Source: Sphingopyxis sp. PET50 (lineage in GTDB: Bacteria; Pseudomonadota; Alphaproteobacteria; Sphingomonadales; Sphingomonadaceae). From it: DNA of 64,000 bases. The position numbers were made by a program, and so were the translations under genes. The notes under the pieces were generated by a model. The model was given only the letters and a program-made list of their open reading frames with translations, had not been told where the DNA came from and ran no database searches. Below, piece after piece: positions 35,273-46,787 of this stretch (its first letter is position 1; each line of letters starts with the position of its first letter). The stretch is taken from contig NZ_CP104207.1 of assembly GCF_025244705.1 (NCBI RefSeq), forward strand, positions 1,550,001-1,614,000. The letters are read 5' to 3'.

Positions 35273-36807
35273 TTGCCAACCACGCCGCGCCGCCTCAACC
35301 GCCCCGTCTTTTTTGTCCCGCTCGTCATCCTGGCGGCCGCGGTCGGCTTCAGCCTGTGGCAAAGAACGGCTTTCGTCGCGGCGGAGATCGCACTCAACGA
35401 CTGGATCCTGCGCTATTTCGGCCCGCTGTTCGCGAGTGCGGGCGTGGCCTTCCTCGCGCTGCTGGGCGCGGTTGCGCTATCGCCGCTCGGCAAGACAATC
35501 ATCGGTGGCCCCGACGCAAAGCCGCTGCTCGGCCGCTGGCGCTGGTTCGCCGTCATGCTGTGCACGACCATCGCCACAGGCATATTATTCTGGGGCGCCG
35601 CCGAACCCCTGTTCCACCTCAACGCCCCGCCCCCGATGCTCGGGCTGGAACCGGGCAGCGAGGCCGCCGCGACCTTCGCGATGTCGACGATGTTCCTGCA
35701 CTGGACGCTGACGCCCTACGGTATCTACACCGTCGCCGCGCTCGCCTTCGCACTCGTCTATTACAACCGCCGCGAACCGTTCAGCCTGTCCTCGCTGTTC
35801 GTGCCGCTGCTCGGCCAGCGCGCGCATGGCAAGGTCGGGTCGGCGATCGACATCGTCTGCCTTTATGCGCTGGTGGCGGGGATGGCGGCGTCAATGGGCG
35901 CGGGCATTCTCGCGCTCGCGGGCGGCGTCGAGGTTCTCGGCGGCTTCAACGGTGGGTCCGCGCTGCGCTGGGCGATCATGATCGTCATGGTCGCCAGCTT
36001 CCTGATCTCGGCCGCGACCGGTCTTCAGAAGGGGATCGCCGGCCTGTCGGTACTCAACACCTGGATATTCTTCGCGATCATCGCCTTCGCGCTGGCCGCG
36101 GGCCCGACCGCCGAGATGGTCGGCCTGTCGTTGCGCGGCGGGGCCGAATATTTCACAACCTTCATGCCGCGCAACCTCGGCCTCGACGTCGACGGCGACT
36201 GGAGCTGAGCAATGGACGATCTTCTATTGGGGCAACTGGTTTGCCTGGGCGCCGGTGACCGCCTTGTTCCTGGGCCGCCTCGCGGTCGGATACAGCGTGC
36301 GCGCCTTCATCCTGTTCAACCTGATCCTCCCGTCGCTGTTCGGCGCGGTGTGGATGACCGCGATCGCGGGCGCCGCGATCGTCATCGACCAGCAAAACGG
36401 CGCCAGCCTGTACGCGATCCTTACCGCGCAGGGGCCCGATCCCATCCTGTTCCGCCTATTCGATGCGCTCGGCGGCGGTCCCGCACTGACCGCGATCCTG
36501 CTCTTCGCGATCTTCCTGTCCTATGTCGCCGGCGCCGACGCCAATGTCTCGGCGATGAGCGCGCTGTCGACGCACGGCATCACCCCCGAACAGCCCGAAG
36601 CGCCGCTGTGGACCCAGATCGTCTGGGGCGTCGCGGTCGGACTGATCGCGATGGTGCTCGTCGCTGCGGCGGGGCTCGATGGCATTCGCATGATGTCGGT
36701 TCTGGGCGGTTTCCCGGCCCTGTTCGTGATCGTCGGCGCGGCCCTGTCGCTGGCCGTCATGGCCTTGCGGGGCCAAGCCGGTCGCCGCCCCCGCCATGCC
36801 CGACTAG
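35273..36807 (+). CDS. BCCT family betaine/choline-type transporter (two frameshifts)
   Basis: About 510 residues, twelve transmembrane helices. The family tryptophan motif is DWSWQWTIFYWGNWFAWAP once the extra A at 36208 (GAGCTGAGCAATGG) is removed. A second extra base at about 36773 (GGGGCCAAGCC) hides the natural end LRGKPVAAPAMPD and the stop at 36805-36807; the length is 3n+2, which fits two extra bases. BCCT carriers take up glycine betaine, choline or carnitine with Na+. The start is uncertain: a TTG at 35273 gives MPTTPRRLNRPVFF, and no better codon with a ribosome site is near. Its end nearly meets the convergent M13 gene. Confidence 0.82.
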
Positions 36808-36809
36808 CG

Positions 36810-38900
36810 CTACCAGATCTTCGTGCGGTCTTCGGGCTTCAGATAATATCTGGCGTCCGCGCCGACGCCGAACGCCGTGTACCAGGCATCGACGTTGCGG
36901 ACCGGGCCGATGATCCGCCAGCGCGCCGGGCTGTGCGGATCGCTCGCGACCTGTTGCTTGATCAGAATCCTCGCGCGCCTTGTCGCGCCACGCCTGCGCG
37001 AAGGCGAGGAAGAAGCGCTGGTCGCCGGTCAGCCCGTCGATCACCGGCGCCTCCTTGCCGCCGAGCGAGCGATGGTACGCGTCATAGGCGACCTCCAGCC
37101 CCGCAAGGTCGGCGATATTCTCGCCCATCGTCAGGTCGGGGTTGATGAACGCGCCCGGTGCTGCCTCATAGGTCGCATATTGTGCGCCGAACGCTTTCGC
37201 CGCAGCGTCGAAGCGCGCCGCATCCTCGGGCGTCCACCAGTCGCGTACCGCGCCATTGGCGTCGATCTTGCGTCCCTGATCGTCGAAGCCATGGACGATC
37301 TCGTGCCCGATGACGGCGCCGATCGCGCCATAGTTGACGGCGTCGTCGACATTTTCGCTGAAATAGGGCGCCTGCAATATGCCCGCCGGGAACACGATCT
37401 TGTTCTCCAGCCCGCCGTTATAGGCGTTCACTTCCTGCGGGTTCATCGACCATTTCTTGCGGTCGACCGGCTTGTTCAGGTCGGCGAGCTGATAGGCATA
37501 TTCAAACTGGCTGCTGCGCTTCACATTGCCGTAAAGGTCGGCGGGGTCGATCTTCAGCCCCGAATAGTCGCGCCATTTGTCGGGATAGCCGACCATGACG
37601 TCCATCTTGTCGAGCTTCGCGAGCGCCGCCTGCTTGGTGGCTAGGCGCCATCCAGCCGTTGGCGCGAATACGGTCGCCCATCGCCAGTTTCAGATTGGCG
37701 ACCAGCGCCTCCATCTTCGCCTTGGCACTTGCCGGGAAATACTGGGCCGAATAGGTTTCGCCCACCAGTTCGCCAAGGCTGCCGTCGACGAGCGTCAATC
37801 CGCGTTTCCAGCGCGGGCGGAGTTCCGAAACCCCGCTCAGCACTTTCGTATAGTCGAAGCGGCTGTCGACAAACGCCTTCGACAGATAGGGCGCGGCCTG
37901 GTCGGCGACATGGAATTGCTGCCACAGTTTCAGCGTCTCGAGCGGCGTCCTGGCATAGAGCGCGGCAATATCGCGGACCGCGGTCGTCTCGTTGACGATG
38001 ATCCGTTTCTGCAGCGCGATCCCGGCGCCGCACGAACCAGGCGTCCCAGTCGAGCCCCGGCGCATAGGCGGCCAATTCGGCCGACGACATCGGGTTGTTG
38101 ATCTTGCCGATGTCGCGGCGGTCGGCGATCTTCCAGCTCACCTTCGCAATCTCGGTCTCGAACGCCATGATCGCGTCGGCGGCGGCCTCCGGGTTCTTCG
38201 CCCCCGTCAGGCGCAATGTTCGGACGATATAGGCCCGATAGGCGTCGCGCTGCGGTTTGAACTGATCGTCGAGATAATATTCGCGCTCGGGCAGTCCTAG
38301 CCCGCCCTGCCCCAGCCACAGCACGTTCACCGTCGGGTCGTCGGTATCGGCATAGGGGCCGCCGCCGACGATCGTGATGCCGAACGCGCCTTGCGACGCG
38401 CCCATGAAGCGCGCCATCGCCGCCTTGTCCTTGATCGCGGCGACGGCGGCAAGGTCGGCCATCAACGGCTTCGCGCCGAGTGCCTCGACCCGCGCCTCGT
38501 CAACGAAGCTCTGGTACAATCCGCCGACCTGGCTTGTCGCCGCAGCGCGCCGGTCACCAGTTGGCGCAACTGGCGCTGGGTCAGGTTATAGACGTCATAA
38601 TCAACGCCTAGCCGACGCCTGATCGGCCGGAATTTCGGTGCGCGCGAACCAGCCGCCATTGGCAAAGCGGTCGAAATCGTCGCCGGGCTTTACCGACGTG
38701 TCGCACGCATCCAGATCGACACCCCAGGTGCCGAAGGTCAGCGCCTTCAGCGACGCGTCGTCATCCGCCTTCGCGCCAGCGGCGTCCCCAGTCTCGGCCT
38801 TCAGGGGCGCGAAGGGCGTCATGTCGTTCGCCAGCACCGGCACCGCGACCAACGCCGCCGCCAACGCGAGGCCAGCGGCCCCTGCAAGATAGTTCTTCAT
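36810..38900 (-). CDS. M13 (neprilysin-like) metallopeptidase, five frameshifts
   Basis: About 690 residues when repaired. A signal peptide (MKNYLAGAAGLALAAALVAVPVLA) is followed by the Peptidase_M13 N domain starting DLDACDTSVKPGDDF. The catalytic part has VIGHEIVHGFDDQG (HExxH) and GENIADLAG (third ligand ExxxD), and the end is KPEDRTKIW. The frame breaks at about 38610, 38546, 38030, 37643 and 36966. Four look like one extra base each; the one in GCAGCGCGCC (38546) is two extra or one missing. All intervening protein is conserved in sequence, so errors are likelier than decay, but five in one gene is the highest count here. Confidence 0.85.
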
Positions 38901-39045
38901 TTCCCCAGCTCCTTTCGCGCGCCAGCCCGTTCCCGGCGGACGGCAAATATGAAAGCTTTGTCCGCCCGCCGCCCGCAGGGGTCAAGATTGGGCCCGGACA
39001 TTGGTCGAAGCCATTGGGGAGTTGGTGGAAAGGTCGTCCGCGAAG

Positions 39046-39756
39046 CTAAGGATCAAGCCAGCGCCGATAGAAGGAAGTCACCCGCGGGCTGAACCGGACA
39101 GCGCGGACTTCGCTGTCATTCGGGCCACGGATATGCAGTCCATAGGCAAGGACCGGGCCGCTCACCGAATCGCGGCCCGTCAGGGGGCCGCCGCTCATCC
39201 CGCGATAGCTAGCTTGGCCTGCGGGATAGTCGAACCCGTCATTGCCCTGCGACCCGAACAGGACATCGGCGTGATAGGGCGCGAAACGTCCGTAACATGC
39301 ATCTTCGTCGGGATAGCCGATCAGGCGTGCGTCGAATATGGTCGGTGCGCGCGATTCCCGCATCTGGATGCCCGGAAAGCGGTCGGTCCCCAGCCCGCTG
39401 ACGCGGAGCAGGCCGAAGTCGTGCGCGACCTCGGGAACCGCGGCTGCCGTATAAGCCTCACCGACAAAAACCTCCTGAGCCTCCCGGCTGGCCGATGCCA
39501 CACCGCCATTGCGGGCGAACCAGCAGTCGATCCGCCGTGCAAAACGCTTCAGGTCGTGATTGTAGATATTGTGCGCAGCGGTCGCGACAAAGCTCGACTG
39601 CCGACGGTTGGCGATATGGAAACCTGTGCCCGTTACCATCAGCTTCAACCCGTCCGGCTGATAGCCGAAATCGGATTTGATGAGACAGATCGCGTTGCGA
39701 TAGTCGCCCCCCAACCCGAAACCGGCTTGCAGACCGTCGGGACAGGCGCGCGCCAT
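39046..39756 (-). CDS. Trypsin-like serine protease without signal peptide
   Basis: 236 residues with a chymotrypsin-fold triad visible in order: His in VATAAHNIYNH, Asp in VAHDFGLLRV and Ser in SYRGMSGGPLTG. The start at 39756 lies six bases past the stop of the upstream lipoprotein gene, with AGGAAGG immediately before it, which is closer than usual; a later start is possible. No signal peptide is seen, so it may act in the cytoplasm or rely on another route. Target unknown. Confidence 0.75.
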   Translation of the reverse strand: MARACPDGLQAGFGLGGDYRNAICLIKSDFGYQPDGLKLMVTGTGFHIANRRQSSFVATAAHNIYNHDLKRFARRIDCWFARNGGVASASREAQEVFVGEAYTAAAVPEVAHDFGLLRVSGLGTDRFPGIQMRESRAPTIFDARLIGYPDEDACYGRFAPYHADVLFGSQGNDGFDYPAGQASYRGMSGGPLTGRDSVSGPVLAYGLHIRGPNDSEVRAVRFSPRVTSFYRRWLDP

Positions 39757-39761
39757 CCTTC

Positions 39762-40922
39762 CTAATTCCCCGGATTGATGGGCGGGCCGCCCCCGTCTCC
39801 TCCGCCGATCTGCACGTCGTCCTTCTTTTCCGGATCTGCCGTGGCACCCCGAATGATCTTGGCGGCTGTTTCGGGACAGCGCGCGGGGCCCGCGTTGCAC
39901 AGATCGCCTACGGCCTTTACCTTTTCGGCATTGTTGCCAACCGCCGTCAGATAGTTGGTTTCGGCCTCGAGCGCCGTCTTCTTCAAACCCAGCGCCTCGG
40001 CCGGCGCCGAGATGATCGCGCTGACGACCGTCAGGGGAAGCCTGACCAGCCCGACGAGTTCGCTCTGCCCGTCCTGCTCATAGGAAGTCATCACTCCCTC
40101 GGTGAAGGACAGATTATATTTCTGGGTCGCGAAGACGCCGGATGGCAAGCTGACCCAGTTGACTGCGGATCGATCGGGCACCAGCACGATATCGGAGGTC
40201 TGGCTGACCGTACCGACCAACAGCGAAATCCGGATCGGTATCATCGGCCGGTAGCACAGGCCGCGTTCGCATTCGGCCGGAATGGCGGCGCCATTCAGCA
40301 CCGCGACGGACGCCGGATTGGGGCGGGCATCGTCGATCATCAATTGCAACAACGGCCCGCCCGTCGCGGCCAGAACCTTCAATCGGTCACACCGTTCCTT
40401 GAGCGTCGCAGGAACCTGACCGACAGAGCACAAGCCCGCGATATATTGCCGGATTTGCGTATCGGCGTCGGCGGTCGCAGTCGCGGCATCGGTATAACGA
40501 TAGAGTTTGTCGAATATGATGGTGCCGCTCGCCGCGCCGCTCGCCTGCAGGTTCAATGCGCTCTTGATCGCGCCGGTGACGATGTCGTTCGCCCGGCCGA
40601 CCGAGGTCGCCGAAAAGGTCGACAGCAGGTTGGTCTTCGGCGTGACGGTAATGGTGACCTTGTTGTCGGAAAAAGCGCCAGGCGGGATATGCGTGGTCAG
40701 ACGGTAATCGGGATCAGGCGCCATCACCGGCGCGGTGACCGTCGCGGTCAGCACGCCGTCGGTCTCGACTACGGTCAGCTTCACCCAGGCCTCGGGCAGA
40801 TGATAGGATATGCCCGCATTTCCGGTACCATTGGACGTCTTCGTGGCGACAGTCGCGCATCCGCCCACCATCAGGGAAAGAACAGCGCACAAAGCTGCCT
40901 TCAAGCACGGCAATTTCGCCAT
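39762..40922 (-). CDS. Large lipoprotein, unknown family
   Basis: 386 residues. A lipoprotein signal ([18 protein letters not shown], lipobox cysteine near residue 22) is preceded by a GGGGGCGAT ribosome site. The mature part is rich in beta-type Val/Thr segments, with cysteine pairs ([18 protein letters not shown]), and ends in a Gly/Pro tail. No domain recognised. The protease gene follows directly, so the two may act together. Confidence 0.6.
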   Translation of the reverse strand: MAKLPCLKAALCAVLSLMVGGCATVATKTSNGTGNAGISYHLPEAWVKLTVVETDGVLTATVTAPVMAPDPDYRLTTHIPPGAFSDNKVTITVTPKTNLLSTFSATSVGRANDIVTGAIKSALNLQASGAASGTIIFDKLYRYTDAATATADADTQIRQYIAGLCSVGQVPATLKERCDRLKVLAATGGPLLQLMIDDARPNPASVAVLNGAAIPAECERGLCYRPMIPIRISLLVGTVSQTSDIVLVPDRSAVNWVSLPSGVFATQKYNLSFTEGVMTSYEQDGQSELVGLVRLPLTVVSAIISAPAEALGLKKTALEAETNYLTAVGNNAEKVKAVGDLCNAGPARCPETAAKIIRGATADPEKKDDVQIGGGDGGGPPINPGN

Positions 40923-41104
40923 ATCGCCCCCTTTGTCGCGCGGGTGGCCCCCGCCACCCATTGCTCGCCAGCTTATGCAAAACGGTCGCATCGTATAGGA
41001 TGGAAGCGCCAACGCCGTGCCATTGTGGTCTCCATCCCGGCGCCCTATCTTCGCGACACGCGCCCCCTTGCGCACCAAGAACAAATCTGGAACACACCCC
41101 TCCC

Positions 41105-43999
41105 ATGAGTCTCACCCATATTTCGGTGCGCGGTGCGCGCGAGCATAATCTGAAGGGCGTGAACGTCGACCTGCCGCGCGACGCGCTGGTCGTCATCACC
41201 GGGTTGTCGGGCAGCGGCAAGTCGAGCCTCGCCTTTGACACCATCTATGCCGAAGGGCAGCGGCGCTATGTCGAGAGCCTGTCGGCCTATGCCCGCCAGT
41301 TCCTCGAGATGATGCAGAAGCCCGACGTCGAGCATATCGACGGCCTCTCCCCGGCGATCAGCATCGAGCAGAAGACGACCAGCCGCAACCCGCGCTCGAC
41401 GGTCGCCACCGTCACTGAAATCTACGACTATATGCGCCTGCTCTGGGCGCGCGTCGGCATCCCCTATTCGCCCGCCACCGGCGAGCCGATCAGCGCGCAG
41501 ACGGTCAGCCAGATGGTCGACCGCGTGATGGAACTGCCCGAGGGCACGCGCGCCTATCTGCTCGCCCCGGTCGTGCGCGGCCGCAAGGGCGAGTATAAGA
41601 AGGAACTGGCGCAGTGGCAGAAGGACGGCTTCACGCGCGTCCGCATCGACGGCGAATTTTACGAGATCGGCGAGGCGCCGGCGCTCGACAAGAAATACAA
41701 GCATGACATCGAGGTCGTCGTCGATCGCATCGCGGTCCGCGAAGGGCTCGGCACGCGGCTCGCCGACAGTTTCGAGACCGCGCTGAAACTCGCCGAGGGG
41801 CTCGCCTATGTCGACCTCGCCGACGGGCCCGTCCCGGGGCGCGAGGAGGAAGACACCGGCGGCGCGATGAAGGGCGCGGGCATCCCCGCGAACCGCCTGA
41901 TCTTCTCCGAAAAATTCGCCTGCCCCGTCTCGGGCTTCACCATCGCCGAGATCGAGCCGCGGCTTTTCAGTTTTAACGCGCCGCAGGGCGCCTGCCCCGC
42001 GTGCGACGGGCTCGGCGAACGGCAGGAGTTCGACCCCGACCTCGTCGTCCCCAACCATGCGCTGAGCCTCAAGAAGGGCGCGGTCGTGCCGTGGGCGAAA
42101 TCGAACCCGCCATCGCCCTATTATATGCAGGTGCTCGAAAGCCTCGGCAAAGCCTATGGCTTCGACCTCACGACGCCGTGGCAGGACCTGCCCGGGGAGG
42201 TGCAGCTCGTCATCCTCTACGGCACCGGCGGCAAGCCGGTCGAACTGACCTTCAAGGACGGCAAGCGCAGCTACACCACGCACAAGCCCTTCGAGGGCGT
42301 CATCGGCAACCTCAACCGCCGCATGCTGCAGACCGAAAGCGCCTGGATGCGCGAGGAGCTGTCGAAATATCAGACGCCGCAGCCGTGCGAGACCTGCCAC
42401 GGCGCGCGCCTGCGCCCCGAACCGCTCGCGGTGAAGATCGCGGGCGAGAATATCAGCCTGTCGGCGCAGCGCAGCGTCGCCGATGCGCTCGAATGGTTCG
42501 GGACGCTCGACGCGAAACTCAACGACACCCAGCGCCAGATCGCCAAGGCGATCCTCAAGGAGATCAACGAGCGGCTCGGCTTCCTCAACAATGTCGGGCT
42601 CGATTACCTCAACCTCAACCGCACCTCGGGCACACTCAGCGGCGGAGAGAGCCAGCGCATCCGCCTCGCCAGCCAGATCGGCAGCGGCCTGTCGGGCGTG
42701 CTCTACGTCCTCGACGAGCCGAGCATCGGCCTCCACCAGCGCGACAACGACCGGCTGCTCGCGACGCTGAAGCGCCTGCGCGACCTCGGCAACACGGTGA
42801 TCGTCGTCGAGCATGACGAGGATGCGATCCGCCACGCCGACTATGTCGTCGACATGGGCCCCGGCGCCGGCCTCCACGGCGGCGAAATCGTCGCCGAGGG
42901 GACGCTCGACGAGGTGCTGCAGAGCGAGAAGAGCCTGACCGCCGCCTATCTCAACGGCACCAAGCGGATCGAGATTCCGACGCGCCGCCGCAAGGGCAAT
43001 GGCTTCGACCTGGTGCTGAAGGGCGCACGCGCCAACAATCTCGACAATGTCACGGTCAAGATCCCGCTTGGCACCTTCACCTGCGTCACCGGCCTGTCGG
43101 GCAGCGGCAAGTCGAGCCTGATCATCGACACACTCTACGCCAGCGCGGCGCGCGTACTCAACGGCGCGCGGATGGTCGCCGGGCCGCACGACAGCCTGAA
43201 GGGGCTGGAGCATTGCGACAAGGTGATCGACATCGACCAGTCGCCGATCGGCCGCACCCCGCGCTCGAACCCCGCGACGTATACGGGCGCCTTTACCGTG
43301 ATCCGCGACTGGTTCGCGGGGCTCCCCGAAAGCCAGGCGCGCGGCTACAAGCCGGGGCGTTTCAGCTTCAACGTCAAGGGCGGGCGCTGTGAGACCTGCA
43401 CCGGCGACGGCCTCATCAAGATCGAGATGCACTTCCTGCCCGACGTCTATGTGACGTGCGAGACGTGCCACGGCAAACGCTACAACCGCGAAACGCTGGA
43501 GGTGAGGTTCAAGGGCTACAGTATCGCCGACGTACTCGATATGACGGTCGAGGATGCGGCCGATTTCTTCAAGGCGGTGCCCGCGATCCGCGACAAGATG
43601 GCGATGCTCGTCCGCGTCGGCCTGGGGTACATCAAGGTCGGGCAGCAGGCGACGACGCTGTCGGGCGGCGAGGCGCAGCGGGTGAAGCTCGCCAAGGAAT
43701 TGTCGCGCCGCTCGACCGGGCAGACGCTCTACATCCTCGACGAGCCGACCACCGGCCTGCATTTCGAGGATGTCCGCAAATTGCTGGAGGTGCTGCAGGC
43801 GCTGGTCGATCAGGGCAACAGCGTGATCGTGATCGAGCATAATCTCGACGTCATCAAGACCGCCGACCATATCATCGACATGGGCCCCGAAGGCGGGGTC
43901 AAGGGCGGCGAGGTCGTCGCGAGCGGCACCCCCGAACAGGTCGCGAAGAACCCGCGCAGCTACACCGGGCAATATCTGGCGCCGCTGCTCGCCCGGTAA
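41105..43999 (+). CDS. uvrA: Excinuclease ABC subunit A
   Basis: 964 residues, full length for UvrA, the damage-recognition ATPase of nucleotide excision repair. First Walker [10 protein letters not shown] at residues 33-41; a zinc module around CPVSGF and CPACDGLG; first ABC signature [12 protein letters not shown]; second Walker [12 protein letters not shown]; second zinc module [16 protein letters not shown]; second signature [15 protein letters not shown]. The reading frame is intact throughout, unlike many neighbours. It is transcribed away from the lipoprotein gene. Confidence 0.97.
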   Translation: MSLTHISVRGAREHNLKGVNVDLPRDALVVITGLSGSGKSSLAFDTIYAEGQRRYVESLSAYARQFLEMMQKPDVEHIDGLSPAISIEQKTTSRNPRSTVATVTEIYDYMRLLWARVGIPYSPATGEPISAQTVSQMVDRVMELPEGTRAYLLAPVVRGRKGEYKKELAQWQKDGFTRVRIDGEFYEIGEAPALDKKYKHDIEVVVDRIAVREGLGTRLADSFETALKLAEGLAYVDLADGPVPGREEEDTGGAMKGAGIPANRLIFSEKFACPVSGFTIAEIEPRLFSFNAPQGACPACDGLGERQEFDPDLVVPNHALSLKKGAVVPWAKSNPPSPYYMQVLESLGKAYGFDLTTPWQDLPGEVQLVILYGTGGKPVELTFKDGKRSYTTHKPFEGVIGNLNRRMLQTESAWMREELSKYQTPQPCETCHGARLRPEPLAVKIAGENISLSAQRSVADALEWFGTLDAKLNDTQRQIAKAILKEINERLGFLNNVGLDYLNLNRTSGTLSGGESQRIRLASQIGSGLSGVLYVLDEPSIGLHQRDNDRLLATLKRLRDLGNTVIVVEHDEDAIRHADYVVDMGPGAGLHGGEIVAEGTLDEVLQSEKSLTAAYLNGTKRIEIPTRRRKGNGFDLVLKGARANNLDNVTVKIPLGTFTCVTGLSGSGKSSLIIDTLYASAARVLNGARMVAGPHDSLKGLEHCDKVIDIDQSPIGRTPRSNPATYTGAFTVIRDWFAGLPESQARGYKPGRFSFNVKGGRCETCTGDGLIKIEMHFLPDVYVTCETCHGKRYNRETLEVRFKGYSIADVLDMTVEDAADFFKAVPAIRDKMAMLVRVGLGYIKVGQQATTLSGGEAQRVKLAKELSRRSTGQTLYILDEPTTGLHFEDVRKLLEVLQALVDQGNSVIVIEHNLDVIKTADHIIDMGPEGGVKGGEVVASGTPEQVAKNPRSYTGQYLAPLLAR

Positions 44000-44014
44000 C
44001 GGACAAAACGGCGG

Positions 44015-45252
44015 TCAGATGCCGAGCGTGAAAAGCAGCTTCCAGAAGAGAATGATCGCCCCGACCGCGACCGCGAGCACCGCCGCCTGCGCGCCGAGCA
44101 ACAGCATCAGCCGCTTCGCCGTGTCGCGTTCGTGCTGGACCTCGCGCGCGATCGCGACGAAGACCCCGAACGGCGCGGCCTGCAGCAGCAGAAAGCCCAG
44201 CATACCCGCCAGCGTGAAGCCCGCATCGCCGGTGTCCCACGGCGATGTCAGCCGCCCGATACCGCCAAGCAGATTGTCGGCGCCGCGAAACAGTATGAAC
44301 AGGAACATCAGCAGCGCCGCATAGACGAGAAAGCCGAGCGCCGACCGCCGCGCCGCATAACCCGTCGTCGCCACCCGCCAGCCGCGCCCGCGCAGCATCG
44401 CGGCCAGCCCGCCGCCCGCGGCGGCCGCCAGACCGGTGCCCGCCGCGACCGCACCGGCCATGGCGATGGGAACATGATAGGGCTCGTGGAAGATGGACAG
44501 GACCGGAGCGGGGTTCATCATACTGCCAAGCCAAAGCGCCAGCAATGTGCCGAACACCGGCGCCGCGATCAGGGTCAGCGCCAGCGCCGCCCAGCGCGCG
44601 CCGCGCGCGATGTCCGGGGTGCTGGGCAATGCGCGGTTCAGCCACCATGTCGCGGCGGCCAGCGCCAGCACGAACGGCAGCACCAGCGCCGACGGCCCCA
44701 TGTGCCGCGCCATGTCGGACGGGCCGACATAGCCGGCCGCGACCATGCCCATGCCCGGAATCAGCTCGGGCCCGCCGTTGGCGGCGCTGGCATAGGCGAG
44801 CAGGCCGAACGCGGCGGCCGCCGCAGGGCCGATCAGCATCGCGATGCCCGCCTGAATCGTCGCGTCACGCCAGTCCGGCCGTCCACCGGCGCGCGGCATC
44901 CACGCCCACAGCGCGGTTCCCGTAACCGCCACCACGACCGCGATCCCCAACAGCACATAGAAAAGGGTCCAGATCAGCCAGCCCGCCGCGCCGATCAGCA
45001 CCAGGATGCCAAGTCCCCCCGCATCGCCACCGCCGCCGACCGGCCGCGCCGACGCGCCCCAATTGACGGGCGGCGACCGCCCCTGCGTCATCATGTCCTG
45101 CCGGGCGGCGGCATTCTGCTGGTCGATACGCCGGCTGCTCGGCCGCTTCGCGCTCGCGCTGCTCGGCGCCCGCGTTGAACGACGCCGAGTCCATGCCATG
45201 TTGCCACTGATATCCCTGATGGCTCAGCCTTGTAGCTGTTGTCGTCCGTCAT
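44015..45252 (-). CDS. Multi-pass membrane protein, unknown (two frameshifts)
   Basis: About 411 residues with roughly eight transmembrane helices after a hydrophilic, alanine/glutamate-rich N-terminus. The true start is probably MTDDNSYKAEPSG at 45252. The frame breaks at about 45215 and 45131, each restored by removing one base, giving SGYQWQHGMDSASFNAG and EQRRIDQQNAAARQD. The length is 3n+2. No family recognised; the hydrophobic part has Yip1-like spacing but no firm motif. Convergent with uvrA, 15 bases apart. Confidence 0.6.
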
Positions 45253-45360
45253 CCCGCTCCCTCGTTCCAAGCCCCCCGCGGATGGCGCAAGGCCGATACC
45301 AGCGGACATGCTGGTCAGATGTGGGTCATGTCAACCGCGGCGGACTCGGCGGCAACGGCT

Positions 45361-45909
45361 TCAATGCCACACCGCCGACAGCGGGTAGAGCGCGATCAGC
45401 CACAGCAGGCAGCCGATCACGGCGCGCCGGTCCTTCGCCGCGATCGCCAGCGCCGCGACGGGGAAGAAGGACCAGGTGACCACCGCGTTGCGCGCATCCA
45501 GCCCCGGCATGGCGCCCAGCGCGATGACGGCCGCCAGCAGCGCGACGTTGCACAGCATCACCGCGCCGATCACCTTGCGCCGGTGCTTGTCGAAATGGGC
45601 ATCGAGGCCGCTCCACTCCTCCGGGTCGTCGGGAAAGACCAGCGACGCGGCGACGAAGTAGAGCGCGGTGATCAGGAAGCCGCCGAACAGCACCGGCCAG
45701 CTGATCGGAATCGCCTCGCGCACCGCCCAGCCGTACATCCAGAAGGTGACGACGTCGCACGACACGAACAGGCCGAGCAGCGCGGTCGGCCAGCCGATGC
45801 GCACGCGGTGGCTGGCCTTCAGCGCCCGCGCCAGCCCGCCCAGCCCCTCGGCCAGCGCGAGGCCGAGGATCAGCCCGAACAGCGAAAAGACGAATTCGAA
45901 CCCGCTCAT
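45361..45909 (-). CDS. Small multi-pass membrane protein, unknown
   Basis: 182 residues with five or six hydrophobic helices, starting MSGFEFVFSLFGLILGLALAE, a start common to a group of uncharacterised proteobacterial membrane proteins. A short hydrophilic loop EEWSGLDAHFDKHRRK lies in the middle. No function suggested. The downstream 107 bases hold nothing recognised. Confidence 0.6.
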   Translation of the reverse strand: MSGFEFVFSLFGLILGLALAEGLGGLARALKASHRVRIGWPTALLGLFVSCDVVTFWMYGWAVREAIPISWPVLFGGFLITALYFVAASLVFPDDPEEWSGLDAHFDKHRRKVIGAVMLCNVALLAAVIALGAMPGLDARNAVVTWSFFPVAALAIAAKDRRAVIGCLLWLIALYPLSAVWH

Positions 45910-45930
45910 AGCCCCCGCACATAAAGAAAG

Positions 45931-46024
45931 CCCCTCCCTTCAGGGAGGGGTTTGGGGAGGGCATGTCGCCGTCCCGTCTCGCAGCCGTTGCTACCCTCCC
46001 CACCCCCTCCCGCAAGCGGGAGGG
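45931..46024. repeat. Paired palindromic repeat, copy 7
   Basis: Hairpins CCCCTCCCTTCAGGGAGGGG (45931-45950) and CCCTCCCGCAAGCGGGAGGG (46005-46024) with about 55 bases between, in the 558-base gap 45910-46467. A half copy of the GTCACCCCGG repeat follows at about 46074-46104. The gap holds no gene. Confidence 0.8.
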
Positions 46025-46129
46025 AAGATGATGGTCGTCACCCCTGCGCTTTGTCGTCAGCCCGCCCTTTCGTCACCCCGGGCACCGACCCGGGGTCCCG
46101 CTTGAGGACGCCAGCCTGGGTTCGGGAAA

Positions 46130-46465
46130 AGATTATCTCACGCAAAGGCGCAAAGGCACGAAGAAGAAAGAGAAGAAGAGATTTCTCACACAAAGCCTGT
46201 CCTGAGCGCCTGCAAGGCAGTCGAAGGGACACGAAGAGGGCAGTTTTCGGTCGCTACCGGTCGGTTGCCGAACGACCGCCGTGCCTTTCAAAGCCGGACG
46301 AAGTCCGGCCATAGTCCCGCCAACGCCCGACCGACACACGACATCGGCGCCCCCAACTACCCTCTTCGTGTCTTTGTGTGAGACTTAGCCCCGCCAGCGG
46401 GCCAAACCCGCCGTCAGAAACCCCACGCAACCCCCTTCGCGCCTTTGCGCCTTTGCGTGAGATAA
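46130..46465. repeat. Nested long-range inverted repeats
   Basis: The outer arms are TTATCTCACGCAAAGGCGCA (from 46132) and GCGCCTTTGCGTGAGATAAA (ending 46466 on the same strand), about 25 bases each. The inner arms are CTCACACAAAG plus ACACGAAGAGGG (46188-46240) and CCCTCTTCGTGT plus CTTTGTGTGAG (46361-46382). The centre has no ORF of note. The layout resembles the ends of a small non-autonomous element that has taken a second copy inside it. Confidence 0.65.
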
Positions 46466-46467
46466 AT

Positions 46468-46780
46468 CTAAGCCCCCATCAGCGTCCCGGTGACATCCTC
46501 GGCGGTGTAGATGCGGATCGCCGCATGGCTCCGGCGACAGCGCGCGCATTTCGGCGACGAAGGCGCCCGACGCGGGCACCGCGAAATGGGTGCGCACCGC
46601 CTCGATGCTCGCCCACTCCTCGACGAACATCAGCCGGTCGGGGTTTTCGACATCGATATGGCAGTTGTGCGCCAGACACCCCGGCTCGCCGCGCGACCGC
46701 GCACTATGCTCGGCGCCGAGCGCGATCATGCGCTCGCGATGCTCGGGGGTGAGGATGACGTGGCCGGTGATGAGGATCAT
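46468..46780 (-). CDS. Antibiotic biosynthesis monooxygenase (ABM) domain protein (one frameshift)
   Basis: About 103 residues starting MILITGHVILTPEHRERM, with EPGCLAHNCHIDVENPDRLMFVEEW and THFAVPASGAF, the usual ABM/YgiN fold of small heme- or quinone-type monooxygenases. The frame breaks at about 46525 (CCGCATGGCTC). Removing one base gives SPEPAAIRIYTAEDVTGTLMGA and a stop at 46468; the length is 3n+1. It begins seven bases after the stop of the SIR2 gene, so it is now read from the same transcript as that gene. Confidence 0.85.
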
Positions 46781-46787
46781 AATCGCG

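Noticed and set aside
36810-38900. M13 peptidase as a true pseudogene
   Set aside because: Five breaks look severe, but protein conservation continues unchanged between them, including catalytic motifs, and the breaks are of the same kind as those in essential genes. Decay would also give substitutions in the active site and stops.
41045-43972. Long open frame of 975 codons on the minus strand
   Set aside because: It is the antisense shadow of uvrA, whose own frame has all UvrA motifs. High GC keeps opposite frames open; the antisense product is an Arg/Asp/Val-rich sequence with no domain.
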